Made by a program: the position numbers and the translations under genes
NCBI RefSeq assembly: GCF_004402535.1
Contig: NZ_SOEY01000006.1
Location: 310,001 to 374,000 of the forward strand
Source of the DNA: Cryobacterium glaciale
GTDB lineage: Bacteria > Actinomycetota > Actinomycetes > Actinomycetales > Microbacteriaceae
Reading direction: 5' to 3'
Length of the DNA: 64,000 nucleotides
Shown: one piece after another, positions 20,492-29,227 of the stretch
How positions within the stretch are numbered: position 1 is the first letter of the stretch
How the letters are laid out: each line of letters begins with the position of its first letter
Notes under the pieces: model-generated
The model's database searches: none
What the model saw: only the letters and a program-made list of their open reading frames with translations
Told to the model about the DNA's origin: nothing

Positions 20492-20871
20492 GCGGCATCG
20501 AGGTAAAACCACCGATGGTCAGTCTTGAGAAAACGGCTGATTTCATGCTGCCGTCCTGCGCTACCATTTTCTCGATAATGCGCGATGAATTCCACGATGC
20601 CTTTTTTATCGAGTAAACCGCCGCGTTCGGTGCGAACAATATCGAGCCGCCGCCACGATATCGCCGCATCCAATTCGAGCGCCTCAGGTCTGGTGAGCGG
20701 ATGCCACGAATCCAGCAGATACTGTCCGTCGCCGCAGGCAAAGGCGCTATACCGCGATCGCATAAGCCACTCCGCCGTGGACGGCAGGGCGCCCCCGCTA
20801 TGAAAACGTTGGCAGCATGCTGAATAGGCGTCTCCGCTCAGGCACGGACACCGTTGATCCTGGTTGTTCAT
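20470..20871 (-). CDS. YchJ family (UPF0225) protein
   Basis: 133 residues. The N-terminal CPCLSGDAYSACCQRFHSG is a SEC-C-like zinc motif, followed by the YchJ core: LMRSRYSAFACGDGQYLLDS, W-HPLTRPE, and GIVEFIAHYRENG. Function is unknown; the fold is NTF2-like with a metal-binding knuckle. The gene's 3' end runs into short tandem repeats, which may have changed its C-terminus. Confidence 0.9.
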   Translation of the reverse strand: MNNQDQRCPCLSGDAYSACCQRFHSGGALPSTAEWLMRSRYSAFACGDGQYLLDSWHPLTRPEALELDAAISWRRLDIVRTERGGLLDKKGIVEFIAHYRENGSAGRQHEISRFLKTDHRWFYLDAAPDNSVG

Positions 20872-20916
20872 AGCCGATGGCGCCGTAACGGGGAGCGCTG
20901 ATGTGCAGGGCAGGAT

Positions 20917-21261
20917 CTATTTGGCCTGGGCGTTCGCGTAGGCCTCGCGTACGGTCCCTGCGATGCGCCCGCGATCGGACACCTGGATGCCGTTGGTAGC
21001 GGCCCAGGCCCGGATGGCCTGCAGCTCGGCGCGGTCCGAACCGGCGGAACCGGCCGTGCGCGGCTTGGCGGCCACATATCCCACGCGCCGTGAAACATTT
21101 GTGTACGGCTTCATCGCTGCTCGAAATTCAGCGAGATTCTCTCCTGACAGATCAATCTCGTAGGAGTCTCCATCAAAAGCATAGGAAACGGTGGCTCCCG
21201 AGCCATTCTCGATAACCGTGCCATCAAGGTCGTCCAGCAGTTGAACCGTGGTCTTCTTCAT
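20917..21261 (-). CDS. lsr2: Lsr2 nucleoid-associated protein
   Basis: 114 residues from the ATG at 21261. The N-terminal oligomerisation domain has MKKTTVQLLDDLDG, SYAFDGDSYEIDLS and LAEFRAAMKPYTNVSRR. The C-terminal AT-rich DNA-binding domain has IRAWAATNGIQVSDRGRI, whose RGR inserts in the minor groove. Lsr2 silences AT-rich, often acquired DNA in actinobacteria, so the lower-GC polysaccharide locus nearby is a natural target. A pair of ATACATTCG direct repeats (21288-21296 and 21303-21311) lies in its leader and might serve autoregulation. Confidence 0.95.
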   Translation of the reverse strand: MKKTTVQLLDDLDGTVIENGSGATVSYAFDGDSYEIDLSGENLAEFRAAMKPYTNVSRRVGYVAAKPRTAGSAGSDRAELQAIRAWAATNGIQVSDRGRIAGTVREAYANAQAK

Positions 21262-21515
21262 TCTGAGATTCTCCAATGGGGTGTCGAATACATTCGGGAT
21301 GGATACATTCGCGTGTGGCATTAACCACTAACGAATTATCGCTGGCCAAACCGCTTTTGCGATACCCGCCACGCGGTATTTCTTTTGCATTCACCATTCC
21401 AGCGCCCGTCCGCAGCCGGGGTGCGCTTCGTGCGTGAGTCTCGCGAACGTTCCCCACTATCCGCACAAGAAAAGTCGGACAATGAATAATCATGTGAAAC
21501 CACCGCGGGCACAAA

Positions 21516-21546
21516 AAAATAGCCCCGACAATGTCGGGGCTATTTT
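21516..21546. terminator. Strong bidirectional terminator after tRNA-Ala
   Basis: A 15-bp perfect inverted repeat (AAAATAGCCCCGACA at 21516-21530, complement 21532-21546) with A-rich and T-rich flanks. It lies just 3' of the minus-strand tRNA gene and upstream of lsr2, isolating both. Confidence 0.9.
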
Positions 21547-21551
21547 ATATT

Positions 21552-21627
21552 TGGTGGATCCGAGGGGATTCGAACCCCTGACCCCCTGCATGCCATGCAG
21601 GTGCGCTACCAGCTGCGCCACGGACCC
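21552..21627 (-). tRNA. tRNA-Ala (anticodon GGC)
   Basis: A 76-nt cloverleaf including the encoded CCA. The acceptor stem GGGTCCG/CGGATCC contains the G3:U70 wobble pair that identifies alanine tRNAs. The anticodon arm CCTGC-ATGGCAT-GCAGG presents GGC, and the T arm carries GGTTCGAATCC. Confidence 0.97.
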
Positions 21628-21700
21628 AGATTGTTGTTTCGAATCTCTCCGAAACAACTTTGTTAGCTTACAACACAGAATGTGATCTGCGAAACCGAAG

Positions 21701-22114
21701 CTACTCTGTAACCTCTTCGGAGACCTCTTCGGCAGCGGTTTCTGCCGTCACCTTGGACGGGATGCCGGTCGGGATCACCGGGCAGTCTTTCCACAGTCGC
21801 TCGAGGGAGTAGTACTGACGCTCTTCCTCGTGGAAGACGTGCACGACCAGGTCACCGAAGTCTACGAGCACCCAGCGGCCGGCAGCGCGCCCCTCACGGC
21901 GCAGGGGCTTGTGGCCCGCCTCGATCAGCTTGTCCTCGATCTCACCGGCGATGGCGACGACGTTGCGCTCGGAACGCCCCGTGACGATGAAGAAAATGTC
22001 GGCCAGGGGAAGCGGATTCGAGACGTCGAGGGCGACCAGGTCTTCTCCTCCCTTGGAGTCGGCGGCGGCGACCGCGATGGAGAGCAGCTCGAGTGCGTGA
22101 GGCGAAGTGGTCAT
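21701..22114 (-). CDS. rsfS: Ribosomal silencing factor RsfS
   Basis: 137 residues beginning MTTSPHALELLSIAVAAADS. The RsfS core is present: DVSNPLPLADIFFIVTGRSE, RREGRAAGRWVLVDFGDLVV and HVFHEEERQYYSLERLWKD. It binds ribosomal protein L14 and blocks subunit joining when nutrients are scarce. A Glu/Thr-rich tail extends the C-terminus. The nadD-(hyp)-rsfS order is conserved in actinobacteria. Confidence 0.95.
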   Translation of the reverse strand: MTTSPHALELLSIAVAAADSKGGEDLVALDVSNPLPLADIFFIVTGRSERNVVAIAGEIEDKLIEAGHKPLRREGRAAGRWVLVDFGDLVVHVFHEEERQYYSLERLWKDCPVIPTGIPSKVTAETAAEEVSEEVTE

Positions 22115-22238
22115 GAATGAATCCTTGAGATTGTGCCGCGGGGCGTGAAAGTACTCGCGGCGATGATAGAGGGAAGGAAAGAAAGCGAGCCATACGGGTT
22201 CGCGAAGCAGAAGAGGGTGGGGCGCGCACTGGAGGCCA

Positions 22239-23321
22239 CTAGAAAGCGCCCGACAGGTAGCCAACAACGAACAGCGCCAGAACGCTGACGGCCAGAACAG
22301 CCGTTGTGATGACCAGAATCATCGGAAGCGACGCGCGCTGCTTCTTCGGCGGGGTCAGCATTCCCCGCGTGGAAGCGTGGGTACTCACCGCACGACTGGC
22401 GCTGACCGGGGCGGAATCTCCGCCCAGCTGATCGGCGTCAAGCTGGTCCATCATGTGGTCCATCTCGGACGAATCAAACAGATTCGGGTGGGCGCCCGTC
22501 GAGCCGAGACTGCGCGGCAGGTCGAATGACCCGGTGATCATGATCTCGCCGGTGTTGGAGATCGGACTCGCACTGCCGGGCTGGTGGGGAATCGCCGGCA
22601 GAATCAGTGCATTCGTGGTGGTGGGGATACCGCCGGCTCCGATACCGCGGTTGATCAGTTCGTCGAGCGACTGGTCGGGTTGCGACTCTTCGGCCCGCGG
22701 GGCATCCGCGTCGACCGACCAGTGCCCGATGGGCGGTGTCCAGGCGGCAGTCGCACCGGACGGCGCCTCGTCCTGGCTAAGCCGTTCGGCCACGATCGGT
22801 TCGGCATACATCTGTTCAGGTTCGACGAGCGGGGCAGGGGCGGGCTTCGACGGCTCGGGCTCGATCAGCTCCGCCTCGATCAGGTCAGCATCTACGGCTG
22901 CAACATCGACGGCTGCTGCATCAACGGGTGCAACGTCGGCAGGGGCAGCGTCGGGCGCCGTCAGATCTTCCCGCGCGTGCAGGGCGCGCAGTTCCCGGCG
23001 GCTCAGGTTGTGCGGCGCCGAACCCTGAGTCAGCGTGGCGGGCTCGGCTGCGGCGGGCGTTGTCGGGTCGGCGGGCTCGTTTGGCTGCGCCTGCTCGGTG
23101 GGTGCGTCCGGCTCCGACATGGTGTGGTGCCGACTCGATCGACGGGATGACTGGGAGTGTGGTGTTGCGGTGAAGGATGCCGGACGAAGCGCGGCCGGCG
23201 CCAGCACGGGAACCTCCACGGTGGGAATGGCTTCGTGTACGACGGGACGGTCTTCATCCTGATCGCGGGCGAGTTCACGCGCCTGACGTCGGCTGAGCGG
23301 CTGAGGGTCTCCCAACGTCAT
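22239..23321 (-). CDS. Large acidic protein with C-terminal membrane anchor, unknown function
   Basis: 360 residues. Two short SRR-x-LR-type motifs occur ([11 protein letters not shown] near the N-terminus, [13 protein letters not shown] near residue 105). A long Ala/Pro/Glu-rich stretch follows, probably disordered. A single TM helix near the C-terminus ([20 protein letters not shown]) leaves only about ten residues beyond it. It is translationally coupled to nadD (ATGA overlap at 23318-23321). The position between nadD and rsfS suggests a shared mRNA, not a shared function. Confidence 0.75.
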   Translation of the reverse strand: MTLGDPQPLSRRQARELARDQDEDRPVVHEAIPTVEVPVLAPAALRPASFTATPHSQSSRRSSRHHTMSEPDAPTEQAQPNEPADPTTPAAAEPATLTQGSAPHNLSRRELRALHAREDLTAPDAAPADVAPVDAAAVDVAAVDADLIEAELIEPEPSKPAPAPLVEPEQMYAEPIVAERLSQDEAPSGATAAWTPPIGHWSVDADAPRAEESQPDQSLDELINRGIGAGGIPTTTNALILPAIPHQPGSASPISNTGEIMITGSFDLPRSLGSTGAHPNLFDSSEMDHMMDQLDADQLGGDSAPVSASRAVSTHASTRGMLTPPKKQRASLPMILVITTAVLAVSVLALFVVGYLSGAF

Positions 23322-23911
23322 GCCACACTCCGATACAGATGATGCTTTGAGATGTACTGGACGACCCCGTCGGGGACCAGATACCAGACCGGGAATCCCC
23401 GATTGACCCGTGCCCGGCAGTCAGTGGACGAAATAGCCAGTGCCGGCACTTCCAACAAGCTTACGTCCTGGTTCGGCAAACCCGAAACGCTCAGCTCGTG
23501 GCCCGGACGACTCACAGCGACGAAGTGCGCCAGCTGCCAGAGCTCGCGCACGTCTTTCCAGCCGAGAATCTGGGTGATTGCATCCGCTCCGGTGATGAAG
23601 AACAGCTCGGCGTCCGGACGTTCCTCGTGCAGGTCGCGCAGCGTGTCAATCGTGTAAGTAGGCCCGACCCGGTCGATATCAACCCGACTCACCGTGAACC
23701 GCGGATTGGACGCGGTCGCGATCACGGTCATCAGATACCGATGTTCACCCCGGGTCACGCCGCTCTTCTGCCAGGGCTGCCCGGTCGGCACAAAAATGAC
23801 CTCGTCGAGGTCAAAACTCTGCGCGACCTCACTGGCTGCGACGAGGTGCCCATGGTGAATGGGGTCGAACGTTCCGCCCATCACGCCGATGCGCGGACGC
23901 CGAACTGTCAC
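23318..23911 (-). CDS. nadD: Nicotinate-nucleotide adenylyltransferase NadD
   Basis: 197 residues. [18 protein letters not shown] is the nucleotide-binding HxGH loop and [11 protein letters not shown] the ISTxxR-type motif. The enzyme adenylates nicotinate mononucleotide in NAD synthesis. It starts at a GTG and ends overlapping the next gene. Confidence 0.95.
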   Translation of the reverse strand: MTVRRPRIGVMGGTFDPIHHGHLVAASEVAQSFDLDEVIFVPTGQPWQKSGVTRGEHRYLMTVIATASNPRFTVSRVDIDRVGPTYTIDTLRDLHEERPDAELFFITGADAITQILGWKDVRELWQLAHFVAVSRPGHELSVSGLPNQDVSLLEVPALAISSTDCRARVNRGFPVWYLVPDGVVQYISKHHLYRSVA

Positions 23912-23926
23912 GTTAAGACCAGGCTT

Positions 23927-24142
23927 CTAGTGGCCACCGGTCGTGGAAGTACCACCGTGTCCGCCGTGCGCGGCAGCGTAGGCGTCAGCCTTGCCGCTGT
24001 GGCGGTTGGCGACATCGCGAAAGCTCCACAACACGACGCCGAGCGCCAGAAACAGCACGGCCGCGACCATCGGGTAGACGATGAGCGGCAACGGCAGGGC
24101 GATGTGCTCGACCTCGGTCAGCACGGCACTCAGAAAAGACAT
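23927..24142 (-). CDS. Small single-TM membrane protein with His-rich tail
   Basis: 71 residues from the ATG at 24142, which has GGAG five bases upstream. A TM helix (LPLIVYPMVAAVLFLALGVV) is followed by a short cytoplasmic region and a Gly/His-rich C-terminus (AHGGHGG...GGH) that might bind metal. It sits between proA and nadD. Function unknown. Confidence 0.75.
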   Translation of the reverse strand: MSFLSAVLTEVEHIALPLPLIVYPMVAAVLFLALGVVLWSFRDVANRHSGKADAYAAAHGGHGGTSTTGGH

Positions 24143-24260
24143 CGGTTCTCCATTCACGGGCCACACCGGTCAGGCGCGGCTTGAGGTGGCTGCGACGGGT
24201 CGCGGGCCTGACGACTCACGCCGTCGCCTCATTCTAGCCGGACCCCGGCATCTTCCGGAC

Positions 24261-25529
24261 CTAGGCACGCACCTGGCCGGTGCCGCGCACGATCCACTTT
24301 GTGCTGGTCAACTCTGGCAAACCCATGGGCCCTCGGGCGTGCAGCTTCTGGGTGGAAATTCCCACCTCGGCGCCGAATCCGAATTCGCCGCCGTCGGTGA
24401 ACCTGGTCGAAGTATTGACCATGACCGCGGCCGAATCGACCTCGTTCAGGAAACGCTCGGCGTTCTGCAGGTCGTTGGTGATGATCGACTCGGTGTGCCC
24501 GGTGGAGTAGCGACGAATGTGGGCGATGGCCTCGTCGAGTGAATCCACGATCGCCACTGAGATGTCGAGGCTCATGTATTCCGTGCCCCAGTCGTCGTCT
24601 GTCGCCGGGACCGCGTCGGGATAGAGCGCGCGGGTGCGAGCATCCGCGTGAATGGTGACACCGGATGCCGCGAGCCTGGCCAGCACATCGGGAAGCAGTC
24701 GTTCGGCGGCGCTGCGGTGCACGAGCAGAGTTTCGAGGGCGTTGCAGACGCTCGGCCGGTGGGTCTTGGCGTTGTGCACGATGTCGATCGCCCACTGTTT
24801 TGTAGCCGACTCATCAAGGAAGACGTGCACGACACCCGCACCGGTCTCAATGACCGGTACCTGGGACTCGGTCACCACGGTTTGGATAAGGTTGGCACTT
24901 CCCCGCGGAATGAGCACGTCGACGTAGCCGCGCGCTTTCATGAGTTCGGTGGCTCCGGCACGGCCGAAGGGATCGATGGTCTGCACCGAGTCGGGGTTGA
25001 GCCCGGCCGCGGTGAGGGCCGCCTGCACCAGATCGATGAGCACACGGTTGCTGTTCTCAGCGGCGGAACCGCCACGGAGCACGACGGCATTGCCACTCTT
25101 CAGCGCGAGCGCAGCGAGGTCCACCGTGACGTTGGGACGAGCCTCATAGATGACGCCGATTACGCCGAAGGGAACGCGCACCTGGCTGATCTTGATGCCG
25201 TTGGGCAGGCTGCTGCCGCGCACGACCTGACCGACCGGGTCGGTGAGCAGGGCGATCTGTTCGACGGAGTCGGCGAGGGCCAGGATGCGGGGCTCGTCGA
25301 GCTTCAAACGGTCAAGCAGGCCCGTGCTGAGACCGTTGGTGACCCCGGCGTCGAGATCGACCTGGTTGGCCGTGACGATCTGATCAACGTGGTCGCGCAG
25401 CGACTGGGCGACCAGTCTGAGCGCTGTGTTCTTCACTTCCGTCGGTGCCGAAGCGAGCAACAGGGAGGCCGTACGAGCGGCCTCGAGGGTGGGCGTGAGC
25501 TGGGCGACATCGTTCAGTGACTGCAACAT
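24261..25529 (-). CDS. proA: Gamma-glutamyl phosphate reductase ProA
   Basis: 422 residues from the ATG at 25529 (GGAGG lies very close upstream; a TTG at 25559 would add ten residues). The aldehyde-dehydrogenase fold is clear: RVPFGVIGVIYEARPNVTVD, ALKSGNAVVLRGGSAA, and the active-site Cys in THRPSVCNALETLLVHR. It reduces gamma-glutamyl phosphate to the semialdehyde in proline synthesis. It lies 46 bp downstream of proB copy 1. Confidence 0.96.
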   Translation of the reverse strand: MLQSLNDVAQLTPTLEAARTASLLLASAPTEVKNTALRLVAQSLRDHVDQIVTANQVDLDAGVTNGLSTGLLDRLKLDEPRILALADSVEQIALLTDPVGQVVRGSSLPNGIKISQVRVPFGVIGVIYEARPNVTVDLAALALKSGNAVVLRGGSAAENSNRVLIDLVQAALTAAGLNPDSVQTIDPFGRAGATELMKARGYVDVLIPRGSANLIQTVVTESQVPVIETGAGVVHVFLDESATKQWAIDIVHNAKTHRPSVCNALETLLVHRSAAERLLPDVLARLAASGVTIHADARTRALYPDAVPATDDDWGTEYMSLDISVAIVDSLDEAIAHIRRYSTGHTESIITNDLQNAERFLNEVDSAAVMVNTSTRFTDGGEFGFGAEVGISTQKLHARGPMGLPELTSTKWIVRGTGQVRA

Positions 25530-25575
25530 GCCCTCCAGTTTACCGGAGGGGATGGACAAGGACTATGTCCGGTTC

Positions 25576-26382
25576 TCAGGGCAGGCGAAGGGCTGACGGC
25601 GCGGCCGATGGTTCGAACCAGGTTCCGACCGCTTCGCCGCGCAACGCTTCGGCCACCAGTCCGGTGGCGGTAACGAGCACAGCGGTACCCGCCTGGGCGG
25701 CGATCCGGGCGGCCGAAATCTTGGTACTGGCTCCCCCGGTGCCGACACCGTTGACCTTGGTCGCGCCGAACTCCATGCCCACGAGCGGATCCCCGGAGGC
25801 GACATGGCTGATGCGCTCGGCCCCGGGCAGGTGCGGCGGGCAGGTGTAGAGAGCGTCGACGTCGCTGAGCAGCACGAGCAGGTCGGCGCCGATCAGGATG
25901 GCGACGAGGGCGGCCAGCCGGTCATTGTCACCGAATCGAATCTCGTGCGTCGCCACCGTGTCGTTCTCGTTCACGATCGGCAGGATACGCAGCGCCATCA
26001 GACGTTCCATCGCCCGCTGGGCGTTTCCGCGGTGGGTGGCGTTGTCGAGATCGCTCGCCGTGAGCAGCACCTGGCCGGCGACGATGTCATACCGGTCGAG
26101 GCTGTCCTGGTACCGAAAGATCAACAGGTTCTGGCCAACGGATGCCGCTGCCTGCTGGGTGGCCAGATCGGTCGGTCGTTCCTGCAGTTGCAGATACGGC
26201 ATGCCGATGGCGATCGCACCCGATGACACCAGAATGACTTCGGTGCCGCGACCGTGCGCTTCGGCGAGGGCGTCGACGAGCGGTGCGATCTGCCCGGCAT
26301 TCTCACCGCTGATGGATGAGGAACCGACTTTAACGACGATTCGTGCCGCCGAACGAACGACCTGCTGCGAGTGCACCCTCAT
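25576..26382 (-). CDS. proB: Glutamate 5-kinase ProB, copy 1 (next to proA)
   Basis: 268 residues: amino-acid-kinase domain only, without the C-terminal PUA domain of the E. coli enzyme. Motifs: IVVKVGSSSISGEN (ATP loop), VSSGAIAIGMPYL, LPIVNENDTVA, FGDNDRLAALVA and VGTGGASTKISAARIA. A second, clearly diverged paralogue lies at 33371-34177, so the window has two ProB enzymes of identical length that differ at roughly a third of positions by eye. This copy keeps the operon link with proA but has lost the link to obg. Confidence 0.95.
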   Translation of the reverse strand: MRVHSQQVVRSAARIVVKVGSSSISGENAGQIAPLVDALAEAHGRGTEVILVSSGAIAIGMPYLQLQERPTDLATQQAAASVGQNLLIFRYQDSLDRYDIVAGQVLLTASDLDNATHRGNAQRAMERLMALRILPIVNENDTVATHEIRFGDNDRLAALVAILIGADLLVLLSDVDALYTCPPHLPGAERISHVASGDPLVGMEFGATKVNGVGTGGASTKISAARIAAQAGTAVLVTATGLVAEALRGEAVGTWFEPSAAPSALRLP

Positions 26383-26770
26383 CGGCGCGCATCCCCCATG
26401 TATTCAACACTCACAACGTGCAACCCCACAGACAACTAAAACTCCGGCGTAAATAATAACCGCGAAGTGCGCGATCATGCGAAGTTTACCGAATCCAACC
26501 GATGATTTTTGCTGTCAGGATTCGACAGCTCCCGTTTCAGTGCCAACCCAACGATGAAGAAAATGCGCAATCATCAAAATTGGGTGTATCGGTTGCGCAT
26601 ATCCCCCGTCAATCACCCCAAAAGGGGTACAGACGGTCGGTAATCACTGAAATATGCTCAGGTCACCGACCGGCACCCTGCTTACCCCAGAGGTGGCCGT
26701 CACACAGTCGCCGTCGAACGGGACTAATCGTCGCACCCCGCACCCCGCACCCGAAAAACGAGGTACAACT
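26383..26770. other. AT-richer intergenic region with divergent promoters
   Basis: About 390 bp between proB copy 1 (minus) and the first polysaccharide gene (plus) has visibly lower GC than its surroundings. It must hold promoters for both directions and an inverted repeat at 26615-26628. The open frame from 26654 covers its right part but looks non-coding before 26771. Confidence 0.6.
26615..26628. promoter_or_regulatory. ACCCC-AAAA-GGGGT inverted repeat upstream of the polysaccharide operon
   Basis: A 5-bp perfect dyad around AAAA, about 140 bp before the first gene of the cluster. It is a plausible operator for proB copy 1, the polysaccharide genes, or both. Confidence 0.35.
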
Positions 26771-27826
26771 TTGCATACTGTCGTGTCCGGCGGAGCCGGT
26801 TTTCTGGGCTCCCACCTCTGTGAGGCCTTACTAGACCGGGGCGATTCCGTCACCTGCGTCGACAACCTGGTGACCGGACGGGAGGGGAACCTCTCTCACC
26901 TCCGGCAGAATCCGCACTTCTCATTCGTCAGGGTGGACGTCACGGATCGGGAGGCCATCAACCTGGCGCTCAGTGGGTTGCGCGTCGACGCCGTCGCGCA
27001 CCTGGCCAGCGCCGCATCTCCCCCCGACTACCACCGGATTCCGCTAGAGACACTGCGGGTGGGCAGTCGCGGAACGGAGAACATGCTGGAACTGGCCAAC
27101 GGTCATGGAGCCCGGTTTATTCTCGCATCCACAAGCGAGGTTTATGGGGATCCCCAGGTACACCCGCAACGGGAGGACTACTGGGGCAACGTCAACCCGA
27201 CCGGGCCGCGCAGCGTCTACGACGAAGCCAAACGATACGCGGAGGCCGTGACGAGTGCCTATGGACGTACGCGCGGCACAAACGTTGGAATCGCACGCAT
27301 TTTCAACACCTACGGACCGAGAATGCGGGCCATCGACGGCCGCGTAGTGACATCCTTCATCGCCCAGGCTCTCAACGGTGACGCCCTCTCTATCTACGGT
27401 GATGGATCTCAGACGCGCAGTTTCTGTTACGTCGATGATCTGATTCGTGGCCTCATCGCACTGCTCGACTCTAGCCACAGCGGCCCAATCAACATCGGCA
27501 ACCCAAGCGAGCGCACCGTAGCCAGCCTCGCTGAACTCATCGTCGCGCTGTCGGGATCCGATTCCGACATCGAGTATTTTCCCCTTCCGACCGACGATCC
27601 GACTCGTCGCAAGCCCAACATCGACCTCGCCATGAGCGCACTGGAGTGGATGCCCCGGGTCGGAATCCTGCAGGGTCTGAAACAGACGATCGCTTGGTTC
27701 GCCGGTCGCCCGGACGAGGTGCGCGACGCTGCCCCGTTCCTGGTGGGGGCTCAGCCAGACGGGCAGGTCGACATCGACAGGTCCGACAATTCGCTGGAGC
27801 GGCTTTATGCCGAGCCGGCTGCCTGA
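26771..27826 (+). CDS. UDP-glucuronate decarboxylase-like NAD-sugar epimerase/dehydratase
   Basis: 351 residues from a TTG at 26771, which has GAGG seven bases upstream and directly precedes the Rossmann fold (VVSGGAGFLGSHL). An ATG at 26654 would add 39 residues of low-complexity sequence. The active site is SEVYGDP with YDEAK. NPTGPRSVYDEAKRYAE and GDGSQTRSFCYVDDL closely match the UDP-xylose synthase subgroup of extended SDRs. The likely product is UDP-xylose or a related 4-keto sugar, made from the UDP-glucuronate supplied by the next gene. First gene of a four-gene coupled operon. Confidence 0.85.
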   Translation: MHTVVSGGAGFLGSHLCEALLDRGDSVTCVDNLVTGREGNLSHLRQNPHFSFVRVDVTDREAINLALSGLRVDAVAHLASAASPPDYHRIPLETLRVGSRGTENMLELANGHGARFILASTSEVYGDPQVHPQREDYWGNVNPTGPRSVYDEAKRYAEAVTSAYGRTRGTNVGIARIFNTYGPRMRAIDGRVVTSFIAQALNGDALSIYGDGSQTRSFCYVDDLIRGLIALLDSSHSGPINIGNPSERTVASLAELIVALSGSDSDIEYFPLPTDDPTRRKPNIDLAMSALEWMPRVGILQGLKQTIAWFAGRPDEVRDAAPFLVGAQPDGQVDIDRSDNSLERLYAEPAA

Positions 27827-27841
27827 GGGGGATCGAGCAAA

Positions 27842-29227
27842 TTGAATGTAACAGTCATCGGTACGGGGTATTTAGGTGCCGTGCACGCGGCCGGGATGGC
27901 GGCCCTCGGGCACAATGTTCTGGGAGTAGACGCCGACCCCGCCAAGATTGCAGTGCTCGCGCGCGGCGAAGCACCGTTCTTCGAGCCCGGTCTTCCCGAG
28001 TTGCTGCGCCAAACGGTCTCCTCGGGATCCTTGAGTTTCACAACCTCCCTCCAAGAGGCTGCCGAATTTGGCGACGTGCATTTCGTGTGCGTTGGAACGC
28101 CGCAGCTGGAGGGCTCTCACAGTGCCGACGTCAGTTTCGTCGACGCCGTCGTGACCGAATTGGCCTCCTATGTCACCCGCTCCTGCCTGATCGTCGGCAA
28201 ATCGACGGTCCCGGTGGGGACCGCTCGGCGACTCGCCGCACTCGCCCGGTCAATCACCGCTGCAGGCGTGCCCGTCATGCTCGCCTGGAACCCGGAGTTC
28301 CTGCGCGAGGGATTCGCCGTCGAAGACACCCTGAACCCCGACCGGCTCGTCTTCGGTGTGAGCGACGACCGATCCGAGCAGATTCTTCGCTCGGTCTACG
28401 CCCCCATCCTCGACAAGGGCACGGCGGTCTTCTGCACCGATCTCGAGACCGCCGAGCTCGTCAAGGTGGCGGCTAATTCCTTTCTCGCGACCAAAATCTC
28501 CTTTATCAACGCCATGGCCGAGGTCTGCGAAGTCGTCGGCGCTGATGTTGTGACCCTGGCGGATGCCATTGGTCAGGATGCCCGGATCGGACGCCAATTC
28601 CTGAATGCCGGTGTCGGGTTCGGCGGCGGGTGCCTCGGCAAGGATATTCGTGCCTTCCGTGCTCGAGGCGAGGAACTCGGAGTCGGCGAGGCCCTGGAGT
28701 TTCTCGGCTCGGTGGAGTCCGTCAATACTCGTCGCCGCCAACGTGTGCTTGACCTCGCGGCGAACATTCTCGACGGAGACGTGGCGGGACGCCGGATCGC
28801 GATTCTCGGCGCGTCGTTCAAGCCGAACAGCGACGATGTTCGCGACTCGCCGGCTTTGCACGTAGCGCGGGCACTTCATTCCCGCGGCGCCGTCGTAACG
28901 GTTCACGACCCGGCTGCCATCGCCAACGCCCGACGCGCCGCCCCTCAACTCGGCTATGCCGGCTCGATCACCGATGCCGTTCAGAATGCCGACCTCGTCG
29001 TTCACCTGACGGAGTGGGAAGAATATCAGGAGCTCGATCCGGGCACGCTCCACTCCCTGGTTGCGGCAAAGAACATCATCGATGCCCGAAACGCGCTTGA
29101 GCCCGACGATTGGAACGCAGCGGGCTGGAATTTTCATGCCCTTGGTCGGCCGATCGCGCCAGCCTGGGCTACAACATCCATCAGCAATTTGGTCCTCTCC
29201 GAGGCCGAGGAAGAAGAAGTCGCATGA
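27842..29227 (+). CDS. UDP-glucose 6-dehydrogenase family protein
   Basis: 461 residues, TTG start with GAGGGGG about a dozen bases upstream. N-terminal Rossmann motif VTVIGTGYLGAVHAAGM; central helical domain with SFLATKISFINAMAEVCE; catalytic Cys264 in VGFGGGCLGKDIRAF; C-terminal ILGASFKPNSDDVRDSPAL. It oxidises UDP-glucose to UDP-glucuronate, using two NAD+. It lies 15 bp after the decarboxylase-like gene and overlaps the next start (ATGA). Related enzymes act on UDP-ManNAc or GDP-mannose, so the substrate is probable, not proven. Confidence 0.93.
   Translation: MNVTVIGTGYLGAVHAAGMAALGHNVLGVDADPAKIAVLARGEAPFFEPGLPELLRQTVSSGSLSFTTSLQEAAEFGDVHFVCVGTPQLEGSHSADVSFVDAVVTELASYVTRSCLIVGKSTVPVGTARRLAALARSITAAGVPVMLAWNPEFLREGFAVEDTLNPDRLVFGVSDDRSEQILRSVYAPILDKGTAVFCTDLETAELVKVAANSFLATKISFINAMAEVCEVVGADVVTLADAIGQDARIGRQFLNAGVGFGGGCLGKDIRAFRARGEELGVGEALEFLGSVESVNTRRRQRVLDLAANILDGDVAGRRIAILGASFKPNSDDVRDSPALHVARALHSRGAVVTVHDPAAIANARRAAPQLGYAGSITDAVQNADLVVHLTEWEEYQELDPGTLHSLVAAKNIIDARNALEPDDWNAAGWNFHALGRPIAPAWATTSISNLVLSEAEEEEVA

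Noticed and set aside
26654..26770. N-terminal extension of the UXS-like enzyme from the ATG at 26654
   Set aside because: The extra 39 residues are Pro/Thr/Arg-rich, overlap the AT-rich control region and precede the Rossmann motif; the TTG at 26771 has a proper GAGG ribosome site.
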